Assembly: GCA_963818225.1 (NCBI GenBank)
Contig: CAWFRO010000011.1
Coordinates: 1,302,001 to 1,366,000 of the forward strand
DNA length: 64,000 nucleotides
Direction of reading: 5' to 3'
Origin: Palsa-504 sp963818225
GTDB lineage: Bacteria > Actinomycetota > Actinomycetes > Streptosporangiales > Streptosporangiaceae
The notes beneath the pieces were generated by a model. That model made no database searches and had not been told where the DNA came from. It saw nothing but the letters and a program-made list of their open reading frames with translations. Position 1 is the first letter of the stretch; each line of letters starts with the position of its first letter. Below are positions 27,373 through 36,375 of this stretch, piece by piece. Both the position numbers and the translations under genes were made by a program.

Positions 27373-27816
27373 ATGCCCATGATCGACGCCTACGCTGCCG
27401 TCGGCACGTTCGCTGACCCGCACAAGCTGGCCGTGGACCTCGCGACCGCCGTCATGACCATCGAGCAGGTTCCCAATATCCCGATGTTCCGCAAGAACAC
27501 CGCAGCGTTCGTGCACGAGCTCCCGCCGGACAGCCTGTCCAACGTCGACGGCGACAGCAACTACGTCCGCGTGCAGGTGCTGACCAACTCCGGCGCGCTG
27601 GACCGGGACAAGCAGCTCGCCGTCGTGCGTCAGCTCACCGACATCGTCGCCGCGGCCGCCGGCGACCCCACCCTCACCGACCGCACCTGGGTGCTGCTCA
27701 CCGAGGCACCCGAAGGCGGATGGGGGCTAAGCGGCCACGCCAACACCAACGCCGAACTAGTCACCGCCGCCCGTGCCCAGCTCGCCGAGCTGGCGAACAA
27801 GGCCCCAGCCACATAG
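27373..27816 (+). CDS. Tautomerase-superfamily (4-OT-like) protein
   Basis: 147 residues in the 4-oxalocrotonate tautomerase superfamily by its length and its C-terminal half (LDRDKQLAVVRQLTDIVAAA, TWVLLTEAPEGGWGLSGHAN). The N-terminal Met is followed by Pro, the catalytic base in this superfamily after Met removal. GGAGGAG precedes ATG 27373. Divergent from the LmrA-like tetR, an arrangement often used for small-molecule detoxification. Confidence 0.7.
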   Translation: MPMIDAYAAVGTFADPHKLAVDLATAVMTIEQVPNIPMFRKNTAAFVHELPPDSLSNVDGDSNYVRVQVLTNSGALDRDKQLAVVRQLTDIVAAAAGDPTLTDRTWVLLTEAPEGGWGLSGHANTNAELVTAARAQLAELANKAPAT

Positions 27817-28038
27817 AAAGATCTCGGCGCCAGGCCAGGCTCGCGATCGCTCCGGCAGCTAACAGCGGCCTTAGGCCGAACATTCGCTTTTGCCGCGGCC
27901 GGTCGACCCGAGCATGAAAGCGTCGGCGGTCACGGTCCGGGCGTTTCCGCGGAAACGCGTTGTGAAAACGTTCACAAGAAGAGGATCTTGAAGCCTGGCA
28001 AGTTGGCGATGCCCCCCTGCCTCGCGCAGATCGACCCT

Positions 28039-28250
28039 ACCCGCACCGGGAACGGAAAGGTCAGCTGCGGGATCAGGTCGGCGTGACCGTCCCGGCCCAG
28101 GTGTCGCGACCACTCCAGCCTCCTTCCACGTCCAAGCTAGATGCGGCGAGCGGACCATCCATGCCCGGGAGCCGAACCACACCGTCGCCGCTCACGTGCA
28201 CAGCTCATCAACGTCAGCCGCTCCCCACACGCTCCCGGCCGGAAACGATG
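28039..28250 (-). pseudogene. Internally deleted copy of the methyltransferase-P450 locus
   Basis: 28039-28090 matches P450 interior 21642-21693 with about three mismatches. 28093-28200 matches the P450 start and methyltransferase end at 22126-22260. The short 28229-28248 resembles 22981-23000 upstream of the methyltransferase. The three pieces keep the same order and strand, so this is a decayed duplicate with two internal deletions. It codes for nothing intact. 27817-28038 holds no gene that I can support. Confidence 0.8.
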
Positions 28251-28279
28251 AGCTCCCGCGGCACGGTAACGTCGGCGAC

Positions 28280-29087
28280 GTGACCCATCCGCCCGCCCCA
28301 GAAGCCACGCCCGACCTCGAGGGAGTCCGCGCCCTCGTCACCGGCGGTACCAGCGGGCTTGGTTTCGCCATGAGCCAAGCGCTAGCCGAAGCCGGAGCCC
28401 ACGTCATCCTGACCGGCCGCACCGCGCAGCGCGTCGACGCCGCCGCCGCCAGAATCGCCATCGACACCCACGTAACCGGCCTGGTGATGGATGTCCGCGA
28501 CGAGCAATCCGTCTCCGCAGGCGTCGACCATGCCCTGATGATCCTCGACGGCATCGACATCCTCGTCAACAACGCCGGTATCGGCATGCGCACCGTCAAC
28601 CCGGACTTCATGACCGACCCGATGGGCTTCTGGCAGGTCACGCCCCGACGGCTTCCGCGACCTGCTGACCACCAACGTCGTCGGCTACTTCCTGGTCGCC
28701 CGGGCCGTCGTGCCGCACATGCTCCAGGCCGGCCACGGCAAGATCGTCAACATCTCCGTCAACGAGACCACCATGCGCCGCCGCGGCTTCACCCCCTACG
28801 GCCCATCCCGCGCCGCCACGGACGCGCTGTCCCACATCATGGCCGCCGACCTGGCCGGCACCGGCATCGACGTGAACCTGCTGCTCCCCGGCGGCGCCAC
28901 CAGGACCGGCATGACCCCAGATTCCGCCCCGGAAGACGTGCAGGCCGGCTGGCTCGACCCCGCGATCATGGGCCCGCCCATCTGCTGGCTCGCCTCCCAT
29001 GCCTCCGACGGCCTCACCGATCAGCGCATCGTCGCAAAAGACTTCACGGATCGTATTCGTACTGATCCGGATGCGGCATCCTCCTAG
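28280..29087 (+). pseudogene. Short-chain dehydrogenase/reductase, one frameshift
   Basis: Classical SDR, about 268 residues restored. Cofactor motif TGGTSGLGFAMSQALAEAGA, DIDVNNAG-type site in DGIDILVNNAGIGM, and substrate-site Ser in KIVNISVNET. The catalytic stretch is YGPSRAATDAL, so Tyr is present but the usual Lys is Arg. The first half ends out of frame near 28640; the second half (MLQAGHGKIVNISVN onward) is in another frame. GTG 28280 is the best start. An 84-base piece of this gene recurs at 30862. Confidence 0.78.
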
Positions 29088-29119
29088 CGCCGAGCGCGTA
29101 ACGGGAGGGCCGGGCCTGC

Positions 29120-30640
29120 TCAGGTGCGGGCGCTAGTGCGGGCTGCTGCTGGGCGCGGAGCCCGGCCTGGCCGGGCACGCGTGACACGAATGCGAAGGAT
29201 ATGGAAGCCCAGCATTCGCTGGAAATGCCGAATCCCATTTGGTATCGCCAGGCTTCCCGCATCGATGAGATAGCGCACCCCGCGGTCAACCAGGTGTTCT
29301 ACCAGTACCTCTGTCATCAGGTACCGGGCGTCGCTCTGTTCCTCGCCGAAGCCGATAGTCCGGAAGTGGCCGAGCAGGGCCAATTCGCCGTCGATGGGAG
29401 TAACCGATAGCAGGAGCGGATTACCATCAGCCGAGTAGGCCGCTAGCCAGAGCTGGTGGCTGAGCAGCCAGCTGAGGTCAGCTTCTGCGTTTCGGTATGT
29501 CTCGTCGGGATGAACCTTCTCATATTCTTCCGATAGCTCGATCAACCTTTGCCGTTCCTGCAGGTCGCTGACCTCAGCCCAGCGGACACCGAGTTTCTGA
29601 GCATGTCGCACTTTGCGCCGCAATGTCTGTTTTGATGCGCCGAGGGAGTACTGGCCCTGTTCACGCGGCAGGATCAGTATGGCCGTCGCAAAGCCAGTGA
29701 TACGCGTCAGGACAAAACGTGGTGAGAGCGACGCCGTGACCTGCGGTGACAAAAAATCGCGGATGGTAGTGGCTTCAATGTCCGCAGCCGAAAGAGTTAC
29801 CTGGAGGCAGGGCAGACGGAACAGGGCGATGACCACGCTGAGGCTCCTGCGAAGGTGCCTGAGGACGTAGCTGTAGCCCGGCTTGCCGCACTCGACGTAA
29901 TCGTGGAAGTAGCTCCAGACCTTGGCCTCGTCGTCGCTACCGGTCAACGGCGTTGATCGGTGGGCGGCAAATCTCGACCAGCGGGACGCCGCTAGGTCGA
30001 ACAGGAGCGTACAAGCCAGTGCGATCACGGTGCCGACCGCTGCGCCCGCCAGGGTGTCGGTAAAGGTGTGCGCGCCGTTGGCGATGACCGAGACGGCGTC
30101 TGCTGTCGCCAGCGCCAGCGCCGCGAACGCCAGCAGCAGCCGGAGCCTCTCCGGGAGCCGGTGATGTGGCGGGCTGGCCAGGATCACCACGCAGATCGCT
30201 GCGAGCGCGAACATGTTGGCGGCATGCTTACTAGGGAAGTTCTGGCCGAGGGGGGTTCCGACGTATGGCCTGAGCACGTACGACGTGAAGACGCTGGCGG
30301 CCGGAACCACGATCGCCGCCAGCACCGCTCCCGACCACCTCCGGGTCACCGCGCACGTCACGACCAAGGCCAAGCTCATTAGTACCGCTGGTCCCAGCGC
30401 ACCCAGGTCGGACAGCCCATGACGCGACGTGGAATGGCGCCAGTACTTCATGATTGCCGGGTCGATCGCCGAATCTAGGGATCCTGGCTGCCCATGGCCA
30501 ACGAAATGCAAAACGAGAACTATCGGTATCGTTACGCAGGACACTAGCAGAATAATGACGAGCACGCGGAGCCGTCTCGGTAGCAGCGGCTCCAGCGCCG
30601 GAGCGCTCCAAAAAGCGGGACGCAAGGTCGTCGTCTGCAC
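29120..30640 (-). CDS. PAP2-type membrane phosphatase fused to a GNAT/FemAB-like transferase
   Basis: Two-domain membrane protein of about 506 residues. Residues 1-230: about six helices with PAP2 phosphatase marks (SYVLRPYVGTP for KxxxxxxRP, NFPSKHAANMF for PSGH, ANGAHTFTDTLAGAAVG for the final His/Asp motif). Residues 260-490: soluble acyl- or aminoacyl-transferase-like domain (LRRKVRHAQKLGVRWAEVSD, SEEYEKVHPDETYRN, PLLLSVTPIDGELALLGHF), resembling FemAB or DUF2156. The start is placed at GTG 30640 (QTTTLRPAFW); the frame opens further to 30724. A lipid-phosphate step coupled to aminoacylation is a guess. Confidence 0.75.
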   Translation of the reverse strand: MQTTTLRPAFWSAPALEPLLPRRLRVLVIILLVSCVTIPIVLVLHFVGHGQPGSLDSAIDPAIMKYWRHSTSRHGLSDLGALGPAVLMSLALVVTCAVTRRWSGAVLAAIVVPAASVFTSYVLRPYVGTPLGQNFPSKHAANMFALAAICVVILASPPHHRLPERLRLLLAFAALALATADAVSVIANGAHTFTDTLAGAAVGTVIALACTLLFDLAASRWSRFAAHRSTPLTGSDDEAKVWSYFHDYVECGKPGYSYVLRHLRRSLSVVIALFRLPCLQVTLSAADIEATTIRDFLSPQVTASLSPRFVLTRITGFATAILILPREQGQYSLGASKQTLRRKVRHAQKLGVRWAEVSDLQERQRLIELSEEYEKVHPDETYRNAEADLSWLLSHQLWLAAYSADGNPLLLSVTPIDGELALLGHFRTIGFGEEQSDARYLMTEVLVEHLVDRGVRYLIDAGSLAIPNGIRHFQRMLGFHILRIRVTRARPGRAPRPAAARTSART

Positions 30641-30760
30641 TGCCTCATTATAGAGGCACAAGGCCTTTAGATTGGCACGATTTGATCCACCGGACCAGCT
30701 CTGCCGTAGCTGCACTCTGCGCACTGATGCGCCACTCCATGCGTCAAAGTCGCCGCTAGA

Positions 30761-31065
30761 CCGTCATCTTCGAGAACGATGTGCTAACCGAATCCGCTGG
30801 TAACCGTTGGTGCCGTGGCCAGGATTCACGCCGCCGGACCTCTGCCCGCCGCGTTCAGCCGGCCGGCCACGGCAAGATCGTCAACATCTCCGTCAACGAG
30901 ACCACCATGCGTCGCTGCGGCCTCACGCCCAACGGCCCATCCCGCGAAACCGTCATCCTCCAGAACGATGCGCTCGGCGCCCCCGCGAATTACCGTCAGT
31001 GCTGTGGCCAGGAATGACACAGCCGCCGCCCCGCCGCCCGCACCTCTGCCCGCCGCGTTCAACCG
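30761..31065 (+). repeat. Duplicated histidine-kinase 5' region enclosing an SDR fragment
   Basis: 30761-30860 and 30950-31065 are diverged copies of the promoter and first codons of the kinase gene; both contain CTCTGCCCGCCGCGTTCA and a GTGGCCAGG start region. Between them, 30862-30945 matches 28728-28811 of the SDR gene (about eight mismatches in 84 bases). The first copy is a dead 5' end. The second copy is the true start at 31004. Confidence 0.8.
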
Positions 31066-32203
31066 CCGCCAGTGGCTGGCCGGCGCCATGCTCGCCGTCT
31101 GCGCGGCCCTGATCATGCTGGCCCTGACCGCCGGCCCGTACCCGCGTCACCTAGGGCAGCGGCTGGTCCTCGCCGCGGTGGTGCTCGCCCCGGTCCTGCT
31201 GCTGCGACGCTGGCCGCTACCCGTGCTCGCGGCCACGACCGCCGCAAACGCGCTCCTGATCACGACCGGCGTGGCCACCCTGCCGTTCGGCATCATGCTC
31301 GGCGTCGCGTCCTACTTCGCCGCCGCCCGCCTGCCGAGACGGGTGTCGATCCGGACGGCCATCATCAGCGCCGCGGCCCTCGGCGGCGCGCTCATCTACA
31401 CGACGCTCACGGTCCCGAACGCCCCCGTCGCCGGCGCGGCCGTGGAAAGCCTCCTGCCGCTGATGGCGGGCTGGTTCACCGGCGACAGCGTGGCCGCCCG
31501 CCGCCGCTACCTGGCCGGCCTGGCCGAGCAGGCCCGCAACGAGCAAGCCGCCGAGGCCGAACGCGCCCGCCATCAAGTCCGCGAGGAACGTGTCCGCATC
31601 GCCCGCGAGATGCACGACGTCGTGGCCCACACTCTCGCCGTGATCACCGTCCAGGCCGGCGTCGGCCGGCGCCTCATGGCCCGGCAACCCGAGGAAGCCA
31701 GCGCCGCCCTGGAATCCATCGAGACCATCGGCCGAACGGCTCAGGAAGAACTGCGGGTCGTCCTCGGCTTGCTCCGCGACCAAGATAACCGAACGGCTGC
31801 CCTGGCCCCGGCCCCGAGACTTGTCGACGTCAAGGACCTGGTCGAAACCGTCCGGGCCTCGGGCACCCCGGTTGACTTGCACATGTCCGGTGCCGACCGC
31901 CCGCTCTCGCCCGCGCTGGAGCTGACCGTCTACCGCGTCGTCCAGGAGGCGCTCACCAACGTCGTCAAGCACGCGCCGCACGCCCATGCCACGGTCGACC
32001 TGGCCGTCTGCGACCACGAGATCCGCCTCGCCGTCACCGACGACGGCCCAGCCGCAGAAACGACACCCGAGCAGCATCAAGGCCTCGGCATCGTCGGAAT
32101 GCGCGAGCGCATCACCGCTTTCGGCGGCCAGCTCACCGCCGAGCCCCTCACCGACCGGGGCTTCCGCGTGACCGCCCAGGTCCCGACCGAGGGCGCCGTG
32201 TGA
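31004..32203 (+). CDS. NarL-type sensor histidine kinase
   Basis: 399 residues. Four to five N-terminal helices (WLAGAMLAVCAALIMLALTA first) form the membrane sensor; HisKA_3 dimerisation follows with the phospho-accepting His in RIAREMHDVVAHTLAVITVQ; the ATPase domain has VVQEALTNVVKHAPHAHATV and HQGLGIVGMRERITAFGGQL. Start GTG 31004 (MARNDT), supported by the duplicated 5' copy upstream. The stop overlaps the regulator start by four bases (GTGA), so the two are translationally coupled. Upstream of an ABC exporter, which it probably controls. Confidence 0.92.
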   Translation: MARNDTAAAPPPAPLPAAFNRRQWLAGAMLAVCAALIMLALTAGPYPRHLGQRLVLAAVVLAPVLLLRRWPLPVLAATTAANALLITTGVATLPFGIMLGVASYFAAARLPRRVSIRTAIISAAALGGALIYTTLTVPNAPVAGAAVESLLPLMAGWFTGDSVAARRRYLAGLAEQARNEQAAEAERARHQVREERVRIAREMHDVVAHTLAVITVQAGVGRRLMARQPEEASAALESIETIGRTAQEELRVVLGLLRDQDNRTAALAPAPRLVDVKDLVETVRASGTPVDLHMSGADRPLSPALELTVYRVVQEALTNVVKHAPHAHATVDLAVCDHEIRLAVTDDGPAAETTPEQHQGLGIVGMRERITAFGGQLTAEPLTDRGFRVTAQVPTEGAV

Positions 32204-32859
32204 GCACCACGGTCCTGGTCGTCGATGACCAGGCGCTGCTGCGTACCGCGTTCTCGTCGCTGATCGCCGCCGAGGACGACCTGGACGTCGTCGGCCAGGC
32301 GGCCGACGGCCGCCAGGCGGTCGAGCTGGCCCACCGCCTCGCCCCGGACGTCGTCGTCATGGACGTCCGCATGCCCGTGATGGACGGCATCGAGGCCACC
32401 CGCCTCATCACCGCCGACCAGAGCTCAACCACCCGCGTCCTCATCCTCACCACCTTCGACCTGGACGAGTACGTCTTCGAGGCGCTGCGCGCCGGCGCGA
32501 GCGGCTTCGCGCTCAAGAGCCGCCCGCTGGAGGAGCTGCTGACCGCGATCCGTACCGTCGCCGCCGGCGAGGCGCTCCTGGCCCCGAGCGTGACCCGCCG
32601 CCTCATCGCCCACTTCGCCCAGGCCGACCGGGCGCCCAAGAATCCCGTCCGCGGCCTGGACGAGCTCACCGAACGCGAGCGCGAGGTCCTGTCGCTGGTC
32701 GCCCGCGGCCTGTCCAACGCCGAGCTCGCCGAGACGCTGCGCGTGAGCCTCCCGACGGCCAAGACCCACGTGAGCCGGATCCTGACCAAGCTCGGCGCCC
32801 GCGACCGCACCCAGCTCGTCGTCCTCGCCTACGAATCCGGCCTGGTCACCACCCCCTGA
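32200..32859 (+). CDS. NarL/FixJ-family response regulator
   Basis: 219 residues. Receiver domain with the acidic pair VVDDQALLR, phosphorylation Asp in PDVVVMDVRMPVMDGIEATR, and Lys in GFALKSRPLEELL. The LuxR/GerE helix-turn-helix is complete (LTEREREVLSLVARGLSNAE, LPTAKTHVSRILTKLGARDR). Pairs with the kinase at 31004. Likely target: the ABC exporter operon starting downstream. Confidence 0.95.
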   Translation: MSTTVLVVDDQALLRTAFSSLIAAEDDLDVVGQAADGRQAVELAHRLAPDVVVMDVRMPVMDGIEATRLITADQSSTTRVLILTTFDLDEYVFEALRAGASGFALKSRPLEELLTAIRTVAAGEALLAPSVTRRLIAHFAQADRAPKNPVRGLDELTEREREVLSLVARGLSNAELAETLRVSLPTAKTHVSRILTKLGARDRTQLVVLAYESGLVTTP

Positions 32860-32866
32860 ACCCGGC

Positions 32867-32886
32867 CGTCATCCCAGAGGATGACG
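32867..32886. promoter_or_regulatory. Short perfect hairpin after the response regulator
   Basis: CGTCATCC-caga-GGATGACG, an eight-base perfect stem with a four-base loop, eight bases after the regulator stop and about 60 before the next gene. There is no T-run, so it is either a weak terminator or a binding site for the response regulator upstream of the ABC genes. Confidence 0.5.
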
Positions 32887-32946
32887 CAACATATCGGCCG
32901 CGCGCACGATGACAGCGCCCGCCCCGCCCGGCCACGATGAGTCGCG

Positions 32947-33342
32947 ATGAACACCAACGACCTTCTGGCGGCTCCGACCCAAACCCATGGCTTCGGCGGA
33001 GTGGGCATCCTGGTCATCCTGGTGGTGCTCGCCCTGGGTTACGGCGCTTTCCGGCTTACCCGCTCAGGCCGTCACAACCGCCCGCCCACTGGCCCCGAGC
33101 CGCCCATGCCCACCCAGGCGCCCCCCAGCCAGGCCTCGCCGAGCCCCGGCCCGCCGCCAGCACTCCGCCAGCCGGCCCCAGCCCCCGGCCAGCCGCCGCC
33201 AAGCTTCAGCCCGCCGTCGCCAGCACTCGGCCAGCCGCGCCAGTCCCGCCGTCGCCGCCAAGCCCCGAGCCCGCCGCGCCTCCGCGCCGCCGGGTGCCAG
33301 TCAGCTCAACCGACGGCTGGGCGGTCGAGACCCACGGCCTGA
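32947..33342 (+). CDS. Single-pass membrane protein with Pro-rich tail, perhaps the N-terminus of the ABC gene
   Basis: Begins with a short lead and one membrane helix (VGILVILVVLALGYGAFRLT), then a basic stretch and a Pro/Ser/Ala-rich linker. The last 30 residues look out of frame. The neighbouring frame carries an equally Pro-rich stretch (VPPSPPSPEPAAPPRRRV) running straight into the ATPase, so a single lost base may have separated a membrane-anchored linker from the ABC protein. As read it ends inside the ABC gene with a 49-base overlap. Confidence 0.5.
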   Translation: MNTNDLLAAPTQTHGFGGVGILVILVVLALGYGAFRLTRSGRHNRPPTGPEPPMPTQAPPSQASPSPGPPPALRQPAPAPGQPPPSFSPPSPALGQPRQSRRRRQAPSPPRLRAAGCQSAQPTAGRSRPTA

Positions 33343-34244
33343 ACAAACGCTTCGGCGCCACCGTCGCGGTCAACGACGTCGAGTTGCTCGTGCCCCGCGG
33401 TTCCGCCTTCGGCTACCTCGGCCCGAACGGCGCAGGCAAGACCACCCTGATCCGCACCTTGCTCGGCCTGACGAAAGCCAACGGCGGCACGATGTCGCTC
33501 CTCGGCACCCCCGTCCCGGCCGAGCGCAGCAAGGCCCTGGCCCGGATCGGGGCCATCGTCGACGAGCCCCGCTTCCACCCCCACCTGACCGGCCAGGAGA
33601 ACCTCCGCCTGCTGGCCGCGGCCCGGGGCGGTGACGCGCATCAGCGGATCGCGCCGTCGCTGGCCCGGGTCGGCCTGACCGGCCGCGCGGGCGACAAGGT
33701 GGCCTCGTACTCGATGGGCATGCGCCAGCGCCTGGGCGTGGCCGCCTGCCTGCTCAGTGACCCCGAGCTGCTCATCCTCGACGAGCCGATGAACGGCCTC
33801 GACCCGGCCGGGATGCACGAGATGCGGGCCATGATCACCAGCCTGGCCGACGAAGGCCGTACCGTCGTCCTGTCTTCGCACTTGCTCGACGAGATCGAGC
33901 GCACCTGCGACGCGGTGGCGATCGTCGACCACGGCCGGGTGATCCGCCAGGGTTCCATCGACGAGCTGACCCGCGGCGCGGGCGGCGGCGTCGTCCAGGT
34001 CGACTGCTCCGAACCCGCCCGGGCCGCCCAGCTCATCACCGAGGCCGAGATCACCGCGGGCACGTCCCTCACCGAGACCGGGCTGACCGTCACCCTGCCC
34101 GCGGGAGCCGGCCGCGAGCTCATCGCCGACCTCAACCGCCGCCTGGTCGAGGCCGGGATCGACGTGTACGGCCTCCGCGAGGTACAGACCTCGCTGGAGG
34201 ACTGGTTCTTGTCCGTCACGAGCCGACTGGGGGAGCCCACGTGA
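33294..34244 (+). CDS. ABC exporter ATP-binding protein
   Basis: ATPase of the CcmA/daunorubicin-type exporter group. Walker A GPNGAGKTT, signature SYSMGMRQRLGVAACLL, Walker B LLILDEPMNGLDPAGMHEMR, and switch His in VVLSSHLLDEIERTC are all intact. A C-terminal extension of about 90 residues follows. The start is taken at GTG 33294 (PVSSTDGWAV); longer versions are discussed in the preceding entry. The stop overlaps the permease start by four bases. Confidence 0.92.
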   Translation: MPVSSTDGWAVETHGLNKRFGATVAVNDVELLVPRGSAFGYLGPNGAGKTTLIRTLLGLTKANGGTMSLLGTPVPAERSKALARIGAIVDEPRFHPHLTGQENLRLLAAARGGDAHQRIAPSLARVGLTGRAGDKVASYSMGMRQRLGVAACLLSDPELLILDEPMNGLDPAGMHEMRAMITSLADEGRTVVLSSHLLDEIERTCDAVAIVDHGRVIRQGSIDELTRGAGGGVVQVDCSEPARAAQLITEAEITAGTSLTETGLTVTLPAGAGRELIADLNRRLVEAGIDVYGLREVQTSLEDWFLSVTSRLGEPT

Positions 34245-35401
34245 CCGCCACCGAGCCCTCGCTGTCGCAGGCCGCGTCCGCGCCCGGGCACGCCCGGTCA
34301 GCAACGCCAAGAACGAGCGCCTGGCTGCCCACCTGGGATCTCATCACCACCAAGAACCTGGAGATCCGCAAGCGCCGCGGCCTGATGATCACCATGGTGG
34401 TCCTGATCGTCGTCCCGACGGTCCTCAGCCTCGGCCTGCGCCTGCTATTCCACGCGGTCGCGCCGGCCACCAATGGCCCGGCGGGCGCCCCGAACGTTTT
34501 CGCCCAGCTGACCAACCTGACCGCCGAGTTCGGCTTCATTGCCGCCGCCGCCCTCGGCGCGGCCGCCGGGACCACCGACCTGTCCGATGGCGTGTTCCGC
34601 CACCTGGTCATCACCGGCCGGTCCCGCCTGGCCCTCTACCTGGCCCGCATCCCGGCCGGCCTGGCCATCCTGATCCCGCTCGTCGCCCTGGCCTTCACGC
34701 TGAACTGCCTGGTCACCAGCTACGCAGGCACCCCCAACCCCACCACGGTCGCCGTTTACGGCCTCAACGTCCCAGAACATCTGGACCAGGCCGGGCTGCA
34801 AACCTGGCTCCTGCAGCATCCCCAGCAGGACTTCAACGGCCTCCCGGTCGACCCCTCGACCACCCCTGCGCAGGTCGACGGACTGATCGACCACAACATC
34901 AGCGCCTACTACGCCGATTACACCGCCGCCGAGATCAGCCAGAACAATCCGCCGATCAACGAGATGGCCAAGATCGGCCTCTGGCTCGAGCTCGAGGCCG
35001 GGATCGGTTTCCTGGTCGGCCTCGGCCTCGGCTCGCTCACCGGCCAGCGGACCACTACGGTCATCCTGCTGATCGCGCTGGAGATCATCATCACCCCGAT
35101 CCTGGCCGCGAACGTGATCCCCTACTTCATCGACGGCCAGCGCCTGATTGTCGGCATCGCGATGGACCAGCTCCGCCCAGCTGGCCTGGCCCCCGCCAAC
35201 CCCGGGGGCGGCGGGGGCCCCGGCCCAGGCCGGATCCTGTTCGGCGGCCGGGGCGCCCTCGGCATCCCGTTCATGCCGACCTGGGCGATGATCTCGGTGA
35301 TCGTCGGCTGGATCGTCGGCTTCTCCGGCCTCGGCGCCTGGCGCATGATGACCCGCGACGCCTGCTTACTGCCGCCGCATTATGCCGGATGCCTGGCGTA
35401 A
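34241..35401 (+). CDS. ABC exporter permease
   Basis: 386-residue ABC-2-type permease partner of the ATPase at 33294, coupled through a GTGA overlap. A first helix (GLMITMVVLIVVPTVLSLGL), a large extracytoplasmic loop (about residues 165-240) and five further helices are seen. KNLEIRKRRGL resembles the coupling region before helix 1. Together with the kinase and regulator this forms a four- or five-gene unit. Substrate unknown; such units often export antimicrobial peptides or drugs. Confidence 0.88.
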   Translation: MTATEPSLSQAASAPGHARSATPRTSAWLPTWDLITTKNLEIRKRRGLMITMVVLIVVPTVLSLGLRLLFHAVAPATNGPAGAPNVFAQLTNLTAEFGFIAAAALGAAAGTTDLSDGVFRHLVITGRSRLALYLARIPAGLAILIPLVALAFTLNCLVTSYAGTPNPTTVAVYGLNVPEHLDQAGLQTWLLQHPQQDFNGLPVDPSTTPAQVDGLIDHNISAYYADYTAAEISQNNPPINEMAKIGLWLELEAGIGFLVGLGLGSLTGQRTTTVILLIALEIIITPILAANVIPYFIDGQRLIVGIAMDQLRPAGLAPANPGGGGGPGPGRILFGGRGALGIPFMPTWAMISVIVGWIVGFSGLGAWRMMTRDACLLPPHYAGCLA

Positions 35402-35868
35402 CGTCGGACGGCCGCCCCAGCCCCGGTGACGGCGTTCGCGGCCCGGCTGAAAGACACCGTGGATCTGGACTCGGTCCAATATGCATGAGCGGATTGCTGG
35501 ACGGTTCGCGCATGCTGAGCCGGGGCCCGGGTCCCGAAGCATGTGTCGGGAACGGCAAGGACAACGTCAGTACCCAAGGCAAGGAACTTGGGAAAGCGCC
35601 CTCTGCTCGGTCTGTTTCCATGTTCATGGCCAGTTTTGGCACGAACTTGGCCCTTCCTGTCCACGATCACGATCGATGCCGGTTATCTCCATGTGAAGTC
35701 GAGACATAACGGGACATAATCGGTGTCACCTCAAGCAGCGGCCGGCTTCTACCACGCCCTGACCGCCATCCGCCCTGCCCGCCGGGCGTGACAGTTCTGT
35801 ATTCAGTCTGTCATCAGGACCCGGACGGCAGCTGATCCGGTCACCCCCGCCGGTGAGGGGGCCTGCAC
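35402..35868. other. Intergenic region without a supported gene
   Basis: No frame on either strand shows a recognisable protein. I see no hairpin with a T-run. It probably contains the 3' end signal of the exporter operon and the promoter of the small protein at 35869. Confidence 0.5.
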
Positions 35869-36155
35869 GTGTCGATCACGGTGGTGGCCCAGATCCCCGG
35901 CCTCACTGCCGAGGAGGATGCGGCCCTGGTAGGGGCGCTGGATCTGGAGGGTTCGCCGCCTGCCGGGGGAAAGGTCCGCCTGGACGGGCCGGCGGGCGGC
36001 GGGCAACGCATCGTGGGTCTTTGGGACCGCGACGCAGCCTACGAGCGTTCCGTGACGACAGGCTCATGCCCGCGCTCAGGGTCCTCGGCCGCGCACTGCA
36101 GGTGATCGAGAAGCTGCCCGCCACCGAAACGGTCCGCATTCTCCGCGTGACCTGA
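35869..36155 (+). pseudogene. Small alpha-beta-barrel-like protein, one frameshift
   Basis: About 95 residues restored. The first part (SITVVAQIPGLTAEEDAALV, then GGGQRIVGLWDRDAAYE) ends out of frame near 36045; the end (RFRDDRLMPALRVLGRALQV) continues in the next frame if one base is added. It resembles the small dimeric alpha-beta-barrel hypothetical proteins common in actinobacteria (antibiotic-monooxygenase-like fold). No function can be assigned. Confidence 0.65.
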
Positions 36156-36375
36156 CTCTCCGGCGCGCCTCACACGAGCCCGCGCTCTGCCCTGACTGTC
36201 CTCAAGCCCAAGGACGGTAACGGCGGTCCTGGCTTCGATCCCGCAACCAGGCCAGATCCTGCTGCATGCTGGACCGCGAAGGCGGTAGCCACATCACTGC
36301 AGAGCCGCGGCGCGCGGCGGCGGCCCGGGCGGCACGACAGCCGGCAACCGGATTTAGTTTGATATTGTTCCAACT

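Noticed and set aside
35389..35709. 106-residue plus-strand frame after the ABC permease
   Set aside because: No ribosome site, no similarity, and an unlikely composition; not annotated.
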